Shown: one piece after another, positions 17,922 through 27,146 of the stretch | How the letters are laid out: every line of letters begins with the position of its first letter | Numbering within the stretch: the first letter of the stretch is position 1 | Assembly (NCBI GenBank): GCA_029261995.1 | Contig: JAJDAF010000011.1 | Coordinates: forward strand, 48,859-112,858 | DNA length: 64,000 bases | Direction: 5' to 3' | DNA from: Candidatus Zhuqueibacterota bacterium | GTDB lineage: Bacteria > Zhuqueibacterota > Zhuqueibacteria > Oceanimicrobiales > Oceanimicrobiaceae | The notes under the pieces: model-generated | Databases searched by the model: none | What the model was told of the DNA's origin: nothing | The model's input: only the letters and a program-made list of their open reading frames with translations | Position numbers and translations under genes: made by a program

Positions 17922-18180
17922 AATGCCATTCCTGTTCACAAGTGAGAGTTGATGGTTAAAGATGTTGATGATTTGAGGGGGTGAGTCGGAGTCTGCATTG
18001 CTGCATTTCCCACTGGTCTGAAATGCGATGCTTGCAAGATGATTTTGTCATTCTGATTCGGGCAATCAAAGTTTAGACTAGGTTAGGCAAATGATTGCGC
18101 ACCAAGAACTGTAGTCAGCTAAAGTTTCCGTCCCTGATTTCATGATGAAATGAGAATGACTTGAACCAGAATCACACTGC

Positions 18181-18236
18181 GGCTGTCTAGAAACGCGCGC
18201 TGTCATTCCCGCACGTTTTGGGCTTTTTAGACAGCC
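18181..18236. repeat. Short REP-like dyad
   Basis: GGCTGTCTAGAAA at 18181-18193 and TTTTTAGACAGCC at 18224-18236 form inverted ends around a core containing GTCATTCCCGC, a string common in REP-type elements. The outer 9 bp pair perfectly. It may be a REP remnant or a terminator-like hairpin. Confidence 0.45.
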
Positions 18237-18606
18237 TCGAATCTTAAGCTCTATATCCAAACCGACAAGCAAATTCTATATTTCAGACTAAACGAGACTA
18301 ACTTAGGATAAGAAAACAAGTAAAAGCCAATTATGCAACCCTTCTTGACTAATTGTCATTTATTCTTTTTGTTCAATGAGCTTAGTACCCTCCACCAAAT
18401 CGTTAAATCTTTGTCAAATTCAAATCAAAACGAATCCTTTCCCGCCATACCGGCGTTGGCTTCTGCAACTGCTGTAATCTGTCACCACCGGGACGTGTGT
18501 CATGATGTGGGGCCACATATCATTTCGTTGTCTTTTCCCAAACTTGCGAACGCGCTTTTTAAGACGGCTGGCTTGTCGTGCTAGCCGGCAGGGCATCCTG
18601 GGCACT

Positions 18607-18838
18607 CGGTTACGTTTCCCGCATACACGGCGGTTCTTCCCGCACACACTGCCGTTCTTCCCGTGTACCCGGTTGTTTTTCCAGCATTCACGGCAGCGCT
18701 TCTCCCCAACCCGGTTATTTTTCCGGCATCCCCGGCAGCTCTTGCGCGCACCTCGGTTGTTCGTTCCGCATACACGGTGGCGCTTTCTACGCACCCGGCT
18801 ATTCACCCCTGTTACCCGGTTGCACTTGCCGCGTAGGG
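18607..18838. repeat. Degenerate tandem repeat, about 21-bp unit, roughly 11 copies
   Basis: Successive units begin with variants of CGGTT or CAGC and contain TTCCCGCA-type cores. They alternate between about 22 and 20 bases, giving a 42-base superperiod. Because 21 is a multiple of three, several frames stay open and read as heptapeptide arrays (for example KNNRVHG, KNRRVCG on the minus strand). Base composition is much higher in GC than the flanks. No start signal or known domain accompanies it, so it is recorded as a repeat and not as a gene. Confidence 0.7.
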
Positions 18839-18990
18839 GCGCCGGGTTTGCCCATTGTACGGAAACGCGTCCCCTATTCAAGAAACCGCCTTAGCACCGG
18901 ACTTCTTGTTCAATCCTTTTGGTCAGGTTGTGATAAACAGGATCGGCACCCTAAGTCTGTTATCCTGTCAAACAAAAAGGAATTTGTACC

Positions 18991-19668
18991 ATGCCATTAC
19001 AATATTCTGAAGAAACCATTCTTTCTGTCGCGAAAACCACGTTGAGCTCTGCGCGAAGTGAAATCGAGTCACTGTCCGTGTTTGGTTTTGTGCCCGCCTC
19101 TCTGGCTCAGTTTGAAGTTGACATCCAGGCTGCTGAGGCATTGCCTTCTGAAACGCAAAACCGTATTTCGTTACGGGACTTTACCCAAAGCAAAGATGAA
19201 GCGTTAGATACCTGCGACCATTGGGGCCGCGAACTTCGCATCCGCTTGCAGCTTGCTTTTGGCAACAGTTCCGCTGAGGCAAGGTCGTTCCCTTCCAAAG
19301 AATTCAGAAGTGCCCAGGACAGCGAAAATGCCATGATGAATGTTATGAAAATATTGCTGCAACTGGCGAACAAGTATAATGAAACACTGGTTAATAACGG
19401 CCAGACAGCTGAGGTGCTTGCACGCGGCAATGAACTGCTGGATGACCTGCGCGCCGCTGATTCGGCTCAGGAAACACAAAAAGTAGGGAAAACTGCCGCG
19501 ACACAGGATCGCCATCAGCATTTTCTGGGATTGTATGATACGGTGAACCGGATCAACAAAATCGGCCGCCTGGTTTTTAAGGACGACCCGGCCAAACGTG
19601 CCCTGTTCAAGAGCAAGTGGCCTACCCGAAAAAGTGTGGCTGTCCAGGAAGCCGGGTTTGGCGGGTGA
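18991..19668 (+). CDS. Hypothetical helical protein
   Basis: A 225-residue protein not matched to any family I know. It has no signal peptide or membrane segment, is rich in Ala, Glu, Gln and Lys, and appears mostly alpha-helical, with long amphipathic stretches at about 10-50, 90-155 and 165-205. The C-terminus ends in basic and Gly-rich residues (KWPTRKSVAVQEAGFGG). AAGGAA precedes the ATG and a strong intrinsic terminator follows, so it looks like a genuine single-gene transcript. The unusual repeat tract at 18607-18838 lies just upstream, which may be coincidence. Confidence 0.75.
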   Translation: MPLQYSEETILSVAKTTLSSARSEIESLSVFGFVPASLAQFEVDIQAAEALPSETQNRISLRDFTQSKDEALDTCDHWGRELRIRLQLAFGNSSAEARSFPSKEFRSAQDSENAMMNVMKILLQLANKYNETLVNNGQTAEVLARGNELLDDLRAADSAQETQKVGKTAATQDRHQHFLGLYDTVNRINKIGRLVFKDDPAKRALFKSKWPTRKSVAVQEAGFGG

Positions 19669-19710
19669 TATCTGACGCCTGGTTACAAAACCTTCAGAGC
19701 ATTGCTGAAA

Positions 19711-19746
19711 CCTTGCGAAGAGTTGGAATCTTCGCAAGGTTTTTTG
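19711..19746 (+). terminator. Intrinsic terminator after the 18991 gene
   Basis: Perfect 11-bp stem CCTTGCGAAGA / TCTTCGCAAGG with a seven-base loop, followed by a run of seven T. This is a textbook Rho-independent terminator for the upstream plus-strand gene. Confidence 0.92.
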
Positions 19747-19950
19747 CTTTGCTCCACTTTAACCGGACCCTGTAGAATTGCAAAATGAATTTTCGGTCAA
19801 AGAAAACGGTTCGTAACTGTTCAGCCTGTCATTCTGTCTGAATTTCTTCTGAGTTTAAGGATATTCTCTGTTGCTTCCATTATCGAGAGAGGGCAATCAG
19901 GAAGGCACATCAGCGACCGTGGCTCTCTGGAATCACACTCATCATCGCGG

Positions 19951-20571
19951 TCAGTCTTTGGCAACCAGTGTCCCGAACACCTTGTCCCAGAGTGGCGAGC
20001 TAACGCCAAACCCAAGGTCGCCATTCTGATAGTGATGTTTAAGATGATTCTGCCTGAGAAGTTGCCCAACTTTACTTCGCAGTCGATAGTGGTGCGTCGC
20101 GAAATGAATCATATCATAGCAGATGTATCCGAAAACGAAACCCGGGAAGAAGGCCAGCAGCAAGGATTCGCCAAACAGTCCCCTGAACAGCCAGTAAAAC
20201 AGCACAGCCAGCGGCAAACTGACCGCAGGCGCCATTACCAGACGGCGGGAGTCGTTGGGGTAGTCATGATGCACGCCATGCATAAGGAACAGAAGATACT
20301 GCCCCAATTTGCTCCGTGGCTTGAGGTGAAAGACGAAACGATGGATGGCGTATTCGGTTAGCGTCCAGGCCAGCACGCCCAGCAGAAACAGCAGCCCAAT
20401 GGCCTGTAGGTTCAAAACCGGGCTTACCGCGGCCCGGTAAGCGAAGTAAAAGACTACCGGCAGAAAGAGAACAACAGGCGTAGATGGGTGGACATAAGAG
20501 AACTTGTCGAGAAATTGGTTCTCGAACAGCGGAATTGATTCATCTTTGTTGGAGATGTATTGCTTTGCCAT
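19951..20571 (-). CDS. Fatty acid hydroxylase / sterol desaturase superfamily membrane enzyme
   Basis: A 206-residue di-iron membrane oxygenase. Four hydrophobic segments surround the histidine boxes HRFVFH (about 98-103), HGVHHDYPND (119-128), HFATHHYRL and HLKHHYQNGDLGFG. The order and spacing match the fatty-acid 2-hydroxylase branch (Scs7/FA2H) better than carotenoid or sterol enzymes. It probably hydroxylates membrane lipid acyl chains using O2, which fits the oxidase operon nearby. GGAGGGAGT supports the start. No partner gene is adjacent. Confidence 0.85.
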   Translation of the reverse strand: MAKQYISNKDESIPLFENQFLDKFSYVHPSTPVVLFLPVVFYFAYRAAVSPVLNLQAIGLLFLLGVLAWTLTEYAIHRFVFHLKPRSKLGQYLLFLMHGVHHDYPNDSRRLVMAPAVSLPLAVLFYWLFRGLFGESLLLAFFPGFVFGYICYDMIHFATHHYRLRSKVGQLLRQNHLKHHYQNGDLGFGVSSPLWDKVFGTLVAKD

Positions 20572-20783
20572 ACTCCCTCCATAGGAAAACGAGCAACTCG
20601 GTGTGTCGCCGGAGTCCGACGCGATTCTGTTTTAGCTAACACAATTTGGATGCTATTCTATTTCCATGAACGGTAGTAAACCCGGGAGCATCCGCTGCCA
20701 AATCGGCTGCTCGCTTCGCCGCCTCCTGCTCGTTCGTCGCGTGCTTCGTGACGTCTCTCGACCTGCAGCCCGGCACAGCAGTT

Positions 20784-21116
20784 TCAGGCCAGAACTGGGA
20801 CGCAAAGGCTATGGTTGATGTCGTGAGACTTGAGAATGATCCGGAGCTGCTTGATTCTGCTCTACAACGGCCTGGTTGCCAGAGCCAAAATTATCATCGC
20901 GACAAAAGTCGCGCTGGTCCATACAATCTCCAGTGTCGTGTTGCTATGATAGCAGCCTGCTTCATATCTATTCCTTGACCTGTACCTGACAAGGAACCAG
21001 ATTGCTGCCCCGGTCACCAGCAAGAAGGCCGTCAATGTGAAGTAGAAGATGACATAGAAAATCTTGTCAACCTCGCCGCCAAATGTGGAGATGTTCGCTA
21101 GGAGCCAATCAACCAT
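20784..21116 (-). pseudogene. Decayed second cytochrome c oxidase subunit II gene
   Basis: An intact 84-codon frame with a good ribosome binding site encodes both N-terminal membrane helices of a subunit II (MVDWLLANISTFGGEVD, then TTLEIVWTSATFVAM) and ends at TAG (20862-20864). Reading straight through the stop gives RIILKSHDINHSLCVPVL and then TGA. This aligns with VKVLLGSKDVIHSFFVPVL of the intact subunit II at 24877-25575. About 50 codons of the periplasmic domain between them are missing, and the copper A site is gone. The gene is therefore a deletion-bearing remnant at the end of the oxidase operon. The 84-residue peptide may still be made. Confidence 0.75.
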
Positions 21117-21250
21117 CTCTTCCTCCTCATAATTTTGTGACAGTTGGAATAGTTAATTGACTGTGCTGAAGTGACGAATCGGCAGCATGAATTGAAGCCA
21201 ACGGAGCAGGCTTGAGGAATGTAAACTTCCCGACTTTCGTCATTTCCGTA

Positions 21251-21475
21251 TCAGGTCGTCTCGTTTTCTGAAGCCCCCCGGGAAAGCGACCTGATAGCAA
21301 AAAAGATCCCGGCCATGATCGCAAAAGGCAGCAGGCTTAAGAGCACTACACCAAAATAGTATGCATCGAGAACCCGCCCATCAACGGCGGAAAAGCAACT
21401 TGGACACGCGGTTGCGGATGCCGCAACACTCACGAAAAGGGTCCCCAGGGAAACAGCAGTCCAGACTCGAAACAT
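21251..21475 (-). CDS. Small membrane protein of the cytochrome oxidase operon
   Basis: A 74-residue protein with an N-terminal signal or first helix (WTAVSLGTLFVSVAASATA), a CPSC motif just after it, and a C-terminal membrane helix (YYFGVVLLSLLPFAIMAGIFF). Small proteins of this layout occur at the end of oxidase operons, but I know of no proven function. A CXXC facing the periplasm could suit copper or thiol chemistry (inference). The ATG at 21475 was preferred to the longer frame up to 21595, whose extra residues overlap the upstream subunit III gene out of frame. Confidence 0.65.
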   Translation of the reverse strand: MFRVWTAVSLGTLFVSVAASATACPSCFSAVDGRVLDAYYFGVVLLSLLPFAIMAGIFFAIRSLSRGASENETT

Positions 21476-21507
21476 CAAGTAACGCACCTTTCGACTCCTA
21501 TATGAAA

Positions 21508-22164
21508 TCAAGCAAGATACACCAGCGCATAGATGACAGGCCAAACCCCAACCACAAAAAACCAATAGGCGGCACACATCATGACACCATTGCAATCGTA
21601 TTTCGTGTACTTTTTCGCACTCGTTCTGGCAACGACAACGAGAAGGCCAAGCATAGCGCCAAACACATGCAGCGCATGAAATCCGATCAAGACATAAAAT
21701 ATCCCCCCGTAAACGCTGGAGGAAAAAGTCATCCCGAAACCGACCAGTTTAAACCACTCAAAGCCTTGGATGCCAAGAAACGTTGCGCCGAGTGCGACGG
21801 TTCCACTGAGCCATTTCAGCAGGCTTCCCGATTGTCCGCGCTTGATGGAGCGAACGGCCATGTACATTGCAACGCCGCTCAACAACAGAAACAGAGTGTT
21901 GATGCCGGTAACAGCAACCGGCAGCCGTGGCTGGTCAACCGGTGGCCATGTTGTAGTGCCCGCACGCAAAATCAGGAAAGAGCTGACCATGCCGGAAAAC
22001 ACCATAATTTCCGAGCCGATAAACATCAGCAGGCCAAACAGCGCCTTGTTGATGTGTGACGCTGGCGATGGCGTGTAAGGTGAACCGTCGCCATTTCCCA
22101 TATTACCACTTGCTCCGTTACCCAGTCTACCCCGGATACCGGGAGGAACTGCTAATTCTGCCAT
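21508..22164 (-). CDS. Cytochrome c oxidase subunit III (second paralogue)
   Basis: A 218-residue membrane protein of the haem-copper oxidase subunit III family. Five hydrophobic segments are visible, with LLMFIGSEIMVFSGMVSSFLILR at about 45-67, FLGIQGFEWFKL, YVLIGFHALHVFGAM and AAYWFFVVGVWPVIYALVYL. The Glu in GSEIMVF and the Gly-Phe-His-Ala-Leu-His motif are family hallmarks. It follows the subunit IV gene by six bases. The operon contains another subunit III at 22487-23077, so the complex may use both or alternate between them. Its hydrophilic N-terminal 35 residues, rich in Gly and Pro, are longer than in the paralogue. Confidence 0.88.
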   Translation of the reverse strand: MAELAVPPGIRGRLGNGASGNMGNGDGSPYTPSPASHINKALFGLLMFIGSEIMVFSGMVSSFLILRAGTTTWPPVDQPRLPVAVTGINTLFLLLSGVAMYMAVRSIKRGQSGSLLKWLSGTVALGATFLGIQGFEWFKLVGFGMTFSSSVYGGIFYVLIGFHALHVFGAMLGLLVVVARTSAKKYTKYDCNGVMMCAAYWFFVVGVWPVIYALVYLA

Positions 22165-22170
22165 AATTTT

Positions 22171-22449
22171 CTACCTGGTCCCGATGTCTGGAATCAGAGT
22201 GAGCGTCATTATCACGAAAAGAATGACCGGAATGATGGCAATGTACCTGACCAGTGATTCCTCAAACTTGAGATGCATGAAATAGGTCGCCACGATACAA
22301 GCCTTAACCGCAGCCACGATAAATATGAAGGTTACCGTGACGCCCTGAGAAAAAGGCAGGTACACCGCGCCCAGGCTGATAAACAGCAACAAGAGCAGCC
22401 AGCCCCAGATGGCGACGTAGTTCGGATGTGCGTGTCCAGTATCTGACAT
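22171..22449 (-). CDS. Cytochrome c oxidase subunit IV (CtaF/CoxD-like)
   Basis: A 92-residue protein with three membrane helices. VAIWGWLLLLLFISLGAVYL, VTFIFIVAAVKACIVATYFMHL and YIAIIPVILFVIMTLTL match the prokaryotic subunit IV family, including the typical KA-X4-YFMHLK stretch. It stabilises the oxidase core and has no redox centre. GGAGAGG precedes the ATG. It lies between the two subunit III genes with short gaps, so it is cotranscribed. Confidence 0.9.
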   Translation of the reverse strand: MSDTGHAHPNYVAIWGWLLLLLFISLGAVYLPFSQGVTVTFIFIVAAVKACIVATYFMHLKFEESLVRYIAIIPVILFVIMTLTLIPDIGTR

Positions 22450-22486
22450 AGTGATTTCCTCTCCGACTCAATCGGTTAATTCAACT

Positions 22487-23077
22487 CTAGTATGAAAGAT
22501 AAAGCAACGGGAAAAGAAAAATCCAGACGATATCGACAAAATGCCAGTACAAGCCAATATACTCGACTCGCTTTTGTGTCCCATTCCACAGTGTTCCTCT
22601 GATTGCCATGATATAAAGCGCCCCGATCGCGACAATCCCGCCGACGACATGGAGTCCGTGCAACCCGGTCATGACAAAATAGAATGACCAAAAGATGCCA
22701 GTTAACGGCGTGTAACCGTTCGAAATTTCCGTGGCGTACTCAATGGCCTTGACACCCAGAAAAGCGAAAGCCAGGATGAGGGTGATCAACAAGAAACGTT
22801 GGGCTGACTTCCGGTCCTGTTTGTCGATGGCCTCGTATGCCTTCACGATTGTGAGGCTGGATGTAAGCAGAACCACTGTATTAATTGTACCCATAAGGGT
22901 GCTGACATGCTCCGCCATCGACGACCATGCGCCGCCGCTAGCCATTCTGTACAAAACGTAGATGGCTATAAATCCGCCGAAAGTCATGATCTCTGAAGCG
23001 AGGAACCACCACATCCCCATTCTGCCCTTCACCTCGTGGGTTGGTTGGTGCTCTGTCATTGCTATCGCCTCACTCAT
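22487..23077 (-). CDS. Cytochrome c oxidase subunit III
   Basis: A 196-residue five-helix membrane subunit. [23 protein letters not shown] carries the conserved Glu, and [28 protein letters not shown] and [22 protein letters not shown] are signature strings of subunit III. GGAGACTAGAGA precedes the chosen ATG. It follows subunit I by 33 bases. It lacks the extended N-terminal arm of the 21508-22164 paralogue and is the closer match to standard aa3-type subunit III. Confidence 0.92.
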   Translation of the reverse strand: MSEAIAMTEHQPTHEVKGRMGMWWFLASEIMTFGGFIAIYVLYRMASGGAWSSMAEHVSTLMGTINTVVLLTSSLTIVKAYEAIDKQDRKSAQRFLLITLILAFAFLGVKAIEYATEISNGYTPLTGIFWSFYFVMTGLHGLHVVGGIVAIGALYIMAIRGTLWNGTQKRVEYIGLYWHFVDIVWIFLFPLLYLSY

Positions 23078-23110
23078 TCTCTAGTCTCCTTATGATGGTA
23101 CTTGGCAAAG

Positions 23111-24835
<1,725 letters not shown>

Positions 24836-24876
24836 TTGCTCCTCCAAATTAGGTGGCTGAAAAGGTCCCTGCGTAC

Positions 24877-25575
24877 TTATTTCTGTTGGCCATCTGCTTC
24901 CGTCTCTGGCGCGGGCCAGCGTTCAACGAGCCAGTTGGCATATTCGGCTTCCGAATGCACGGAGAGAAAACCACGCATGGTGTAGTGGCCATAGCCGCAC
25001 AACTCCGCGCAGGCAATCTCATACCTGCCGGTTTCCGTGGCTTCAAACCAGGCCTCGATTTCACGCCCAGGCAGCATATCTTGTTTAAGTCGCAAGACCG
25101 GGACGAAGAAGCTGTGAATAACATCTTTGGACCCGAGAAGAACCTTGACCACCTTGTTGACCGGTACATGCAACTCATTTTCCAGAATCAAGTCGTCTTC
25201 CGTGCCAAACGCACCGTCTGGCCCCGGATAGGTGATGATCCAGTTGAATTGCTTGCCGTCAACCTTGACAACCACGTCGCTGATCGGCATATCGCCTTTG
25301 ATTCTATCATAGGCTTTTGCGCCCGCGAAATCAATCCAAAGATCGAGCACGAGAATGATGGCGGCGGGGATGATGAGCCAACCCACATGCGGCCAAAGGT
25401 CTCCATTGACGTATTCCGCTTTCTTTCCCTCGCGGCGCCGGAAACGAAACAGGGCGTAGAAGATAAATACTTCACCCAGCAAGAAGCCGATTCCGACAAT
25501 CCAGAAAATAAGATTGAAGACGGAATCGATATCGCCTCCAAAGGTCGAAATGTTCTTTGGGAACCAATCAGACAT
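24877..25575 (-). CDS. ctaC: Cytochrome c oxidase subunit II with copper A site
   Basis: A 232-residue subunit that accepts electrons from cytochrome c. Two N-terminal membrane helices (about 18-45 and 70-90) are followed by a periplasmic cupredoxin domain. The copper A ligands are present: His in DVIHSFF, then CAELCGYGHYTM giving Cys, Glu, Cys, His and Met. FNWIITYPGPDGAFGTEDD is the typical electron-entry region. No haem c domain is fused to the C-terminus, so this is not a caa3-type subunit. AAGGAAAAT precedes the ATG. It is the first gene of the oxidase operon. A decayed paralogue remains at the other end (20784-21116). Confidence 0.95.
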   Translation of the reverse strand: MSDWFPKNISTFGGDIDSVFNLIFWIVGIGFLLGEVFIFYALFRFRRREGKKAEYVNGDLWPHVGWLIIPAAIILVLDLWIDFAGAKAYDRIKGDMPISDVVVKVDGKQFNWIITYPGPDGAFGTEDDLILENELHVPVNKVVKVLLGSKDVIHSFFVPVLRLKQDMLPGREIEAWFEATETGRYEIACAELCGYGHYTMRGFLSVHSEAEYANWLVERWPAPETEADGQQK

Positions 25576-25817
25576 ATTTTCCTTCCTCCACAAGTTGTGT
25601 GCAACATATATTTGGAACGGAGTAAACAGGCAGGCCGCGCCCCGGATGAGGACGAATCACCCTTGAAATGGTAAAAAAACTATGGATAAATCGAAAAGAA
25701 TTGATGGCTCTGGAAGAGCCAGTGTGACTCTTCGTGATACGAAATCTGTAAAGAGTATGACGAGGTAAAGCGGAAAAATCGAATGCTGCTTATTGCGATT
25801 TCGTAAAAATAAGGCTA

Positions 25818-25846
25818 AAGATAAACGAATCTCCTGCCAATGTCAA
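25818..25846 (-). promoter_or_regulatory. Sigma-70-type promoter of the cytochrome oxidase operon
   Basis: On the minus strand TTGACA-N17-TATCTT (-35 at 25841-25846, -10 at 25818-25823). It faces the oxidase genes, with a leader of about 235 bases to the subunit II start. The rest of the 330-base gap 25576-25905 holds only the terminator of the upstream cytochrome gene. Confidence 0.75.
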
Positions 25847-25869
25847 GATTTTTTTGGCGGCGAGAAAGT

Positions 25870-25896
25870 GCCCATAGCTGAAATCGAGCTATGGGC
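25870..25896 (-). terminator. Hairpin after the 14-haem cytochrome gene
   Basis: GCCCATAGCT / AGCTATGGGC forms a perfect 10-bp stem with a seven-base loop nine bases past the stop codon. The following T content is modest, so termination may be partial or Rho-aided. Confidence 0.7.
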
Positions 25897-25905
25897 TCAA
25901 CAGAT

Positions 25906-27087
25906 CTACTGTGCCTCGTGGCAGTAACCGCAAAACCCAACGCCGGATAACTGTGTGTCCGTGTGACACGAAAAACATAAGGCGCTGCCATCTGAATGAA
26001 ATGCAGAACCATCGCCAAACTGATTTGCGAAACCGCTTCCGTGCGTCCTGGGATTCGTATTGCGAACGCCGTCAAAGTCCGTGTGGCAGAGCAGACATGT
26101 CGGGTCATCTCCCTGTGTCGAATGGCAGGAGGCACAAGCCTCGATATCGCGCTTTGCCAGCTCAGCGTGGCGACCACCGCCCGAACCGACAACGCCCGCG
26201 AGCGCGCCCCACTGCGGACCTCCGTGCCAGATGGGTTTACCCGCGACATCGACGCCTTCCGCCTCGTGGCAGGTCTGACAGAAATCCCGGGTGTCGTGGC
26301 AGGTGGCGCATTCCTGGCTGCGGCCTTCGGCGGCCAGCGGGTGGGTCAGCCTGAAATTCAATTCATGCACACGTGAAACGATGAGTGCCCTGGTACCGCT
26401 GCCAACCGCGGGGGAAAGCGGCGACTGGATATCCTGGTTGGCCCCTGAAATCGTGGTGAAGAAAGCAGCGCCTTCGTGACACTGGGCGCAATCATCTTCC
26501 GCATGACAGGTAGCGCACTCCGACTGGTCGATGCGCGCGCGATTCTTGTGCGCAACCAGGAAGTCGGCGGAATGGTCCGTGGGCCGGAGCTCGAGCGGAT
26601 TTGTATGACATGCCACGCATTCCAGCGGAGCTTGTTCATTGTTGTGGCAGGTGGTGCAGGTCTGCATACTCGCTTTGCTGTGTTCATCGGAGTAGTCTAC
26701 TGTCGCCAGGTTGGTATGGCAGGTCTCACAAGCCATTTTTTGCTCCAGCACATGAAACTCGTGGCTGTAGGTAAGCTTGCTTTCCACCAGCGACAGGGCC
26801 TGCCATGTGTCTTCATCGTCGAAGTGGCAGGTCTGGCAGCTTTCGTCGTCTTCCAGATCGTGGCAGGCGGCACATTCTTCCTTGGTCGGCAAAAGATTGT
26901 CTCCGGCCAGGCCACTCGATTCTGCATTGGCATGGCAGTCCACGCACTCGGCCTCCACATCTTCCTTGTGGAATTTGTGTGAGAACTTAATGACGTCTTT
27001 CGCTTTCTTCGGTGCATTCTCTGAGTAGGCATGCCAGCCAAAGGCCAGTATGACAATAGCAATTAAGAGCCAGATTTTCTTGAGCAT
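25906..27087 (-). CDS. Fourteen-haem periplasmic c-type cytochrome
   Basis: A 393-residue exported protein with a signal peptide or membrane anchor at residues 4-20 and 14 CXXCH haem sites (the first CVDCH near 48, the last CGYCH near 387). Small clusters of the form SHKFH and TYSHEFH supply distal His ligands as in class III and cytochrome c7-type folds. A haem density of about one per 28 residues suggests a nanowire-like electron conduit. It lies 59 bases downstream of an outer-membrane barrel gene on the same strand, which invites comparison with porin-cytochrome complexes, though no sequence match to MtrA is claimed. No ribosome binding site stands out; the start fits the signal sequence. 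Confidence 0.92.
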   Translation of the reverse strand: MLKKIWLLIAIVILAFGWHAYSENAPKKAKDVIKFSHKFHKEDVEAECVDCHANAESSGLAGDNLLPTKEECAACHDLEDDESCQTCHFDDEDTWQALSLVESKLTYSHEFHVLEQKMACETCHTNLATVDYSDEHSKASMQTCTTCHNNEQAPLECVACHTNPLELRPTDHSADFLVAHKNRARIDQSECATCHAEDDCAQCHEGAAFFTTISGANQDIQSPLSPAVGSGTRALIVSRVHELNFRLTHPLAAEGRSQECATCHDTRDFCQTCHEAEGVDVAGKPIWHGGPQWGALAGVVGSGGGRHAELAKRDIEACASCHSTQGDDPTCLLCHTDFDGVRNTNPRTHGSGFANQFGDGSAFHSDGSALCFSCHTDTQLSGVGFCGYCHEAQ

Positions 27088-27146
27088 GAGCCCCTCTAAT
27101 TCAAAGTAGTACTGCGCCGCAGGATCGGATAGCCCTGGACGACCCT

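Larger units (their letters stand above)
17922..18990. other. Repeat-rich intergenic region
   Basis: Roughly 1070 bases between the hybrid kinase and a hypothetical gene. It holds the 56-base dyad at 18181-18236 and the degenerate 21-bp tandem tract at 18607-18838. Apart from these no gene, RNA or clear promoter is visible. Confidence 0.5.

Noticed and set aside
18420..18881. Minus-strand frame of 153 codons rich in Arg, Cys and Asn
   Set aside because: It only exists because the 21-bp repeat keeps frames open. There is no ribosome binding site, and similar frames are open on the other strand.
19827..19850. Single GTCATTCTG string resembling the end of the 61965 element
   Set aside because: No matching inverted partner was found nearby.
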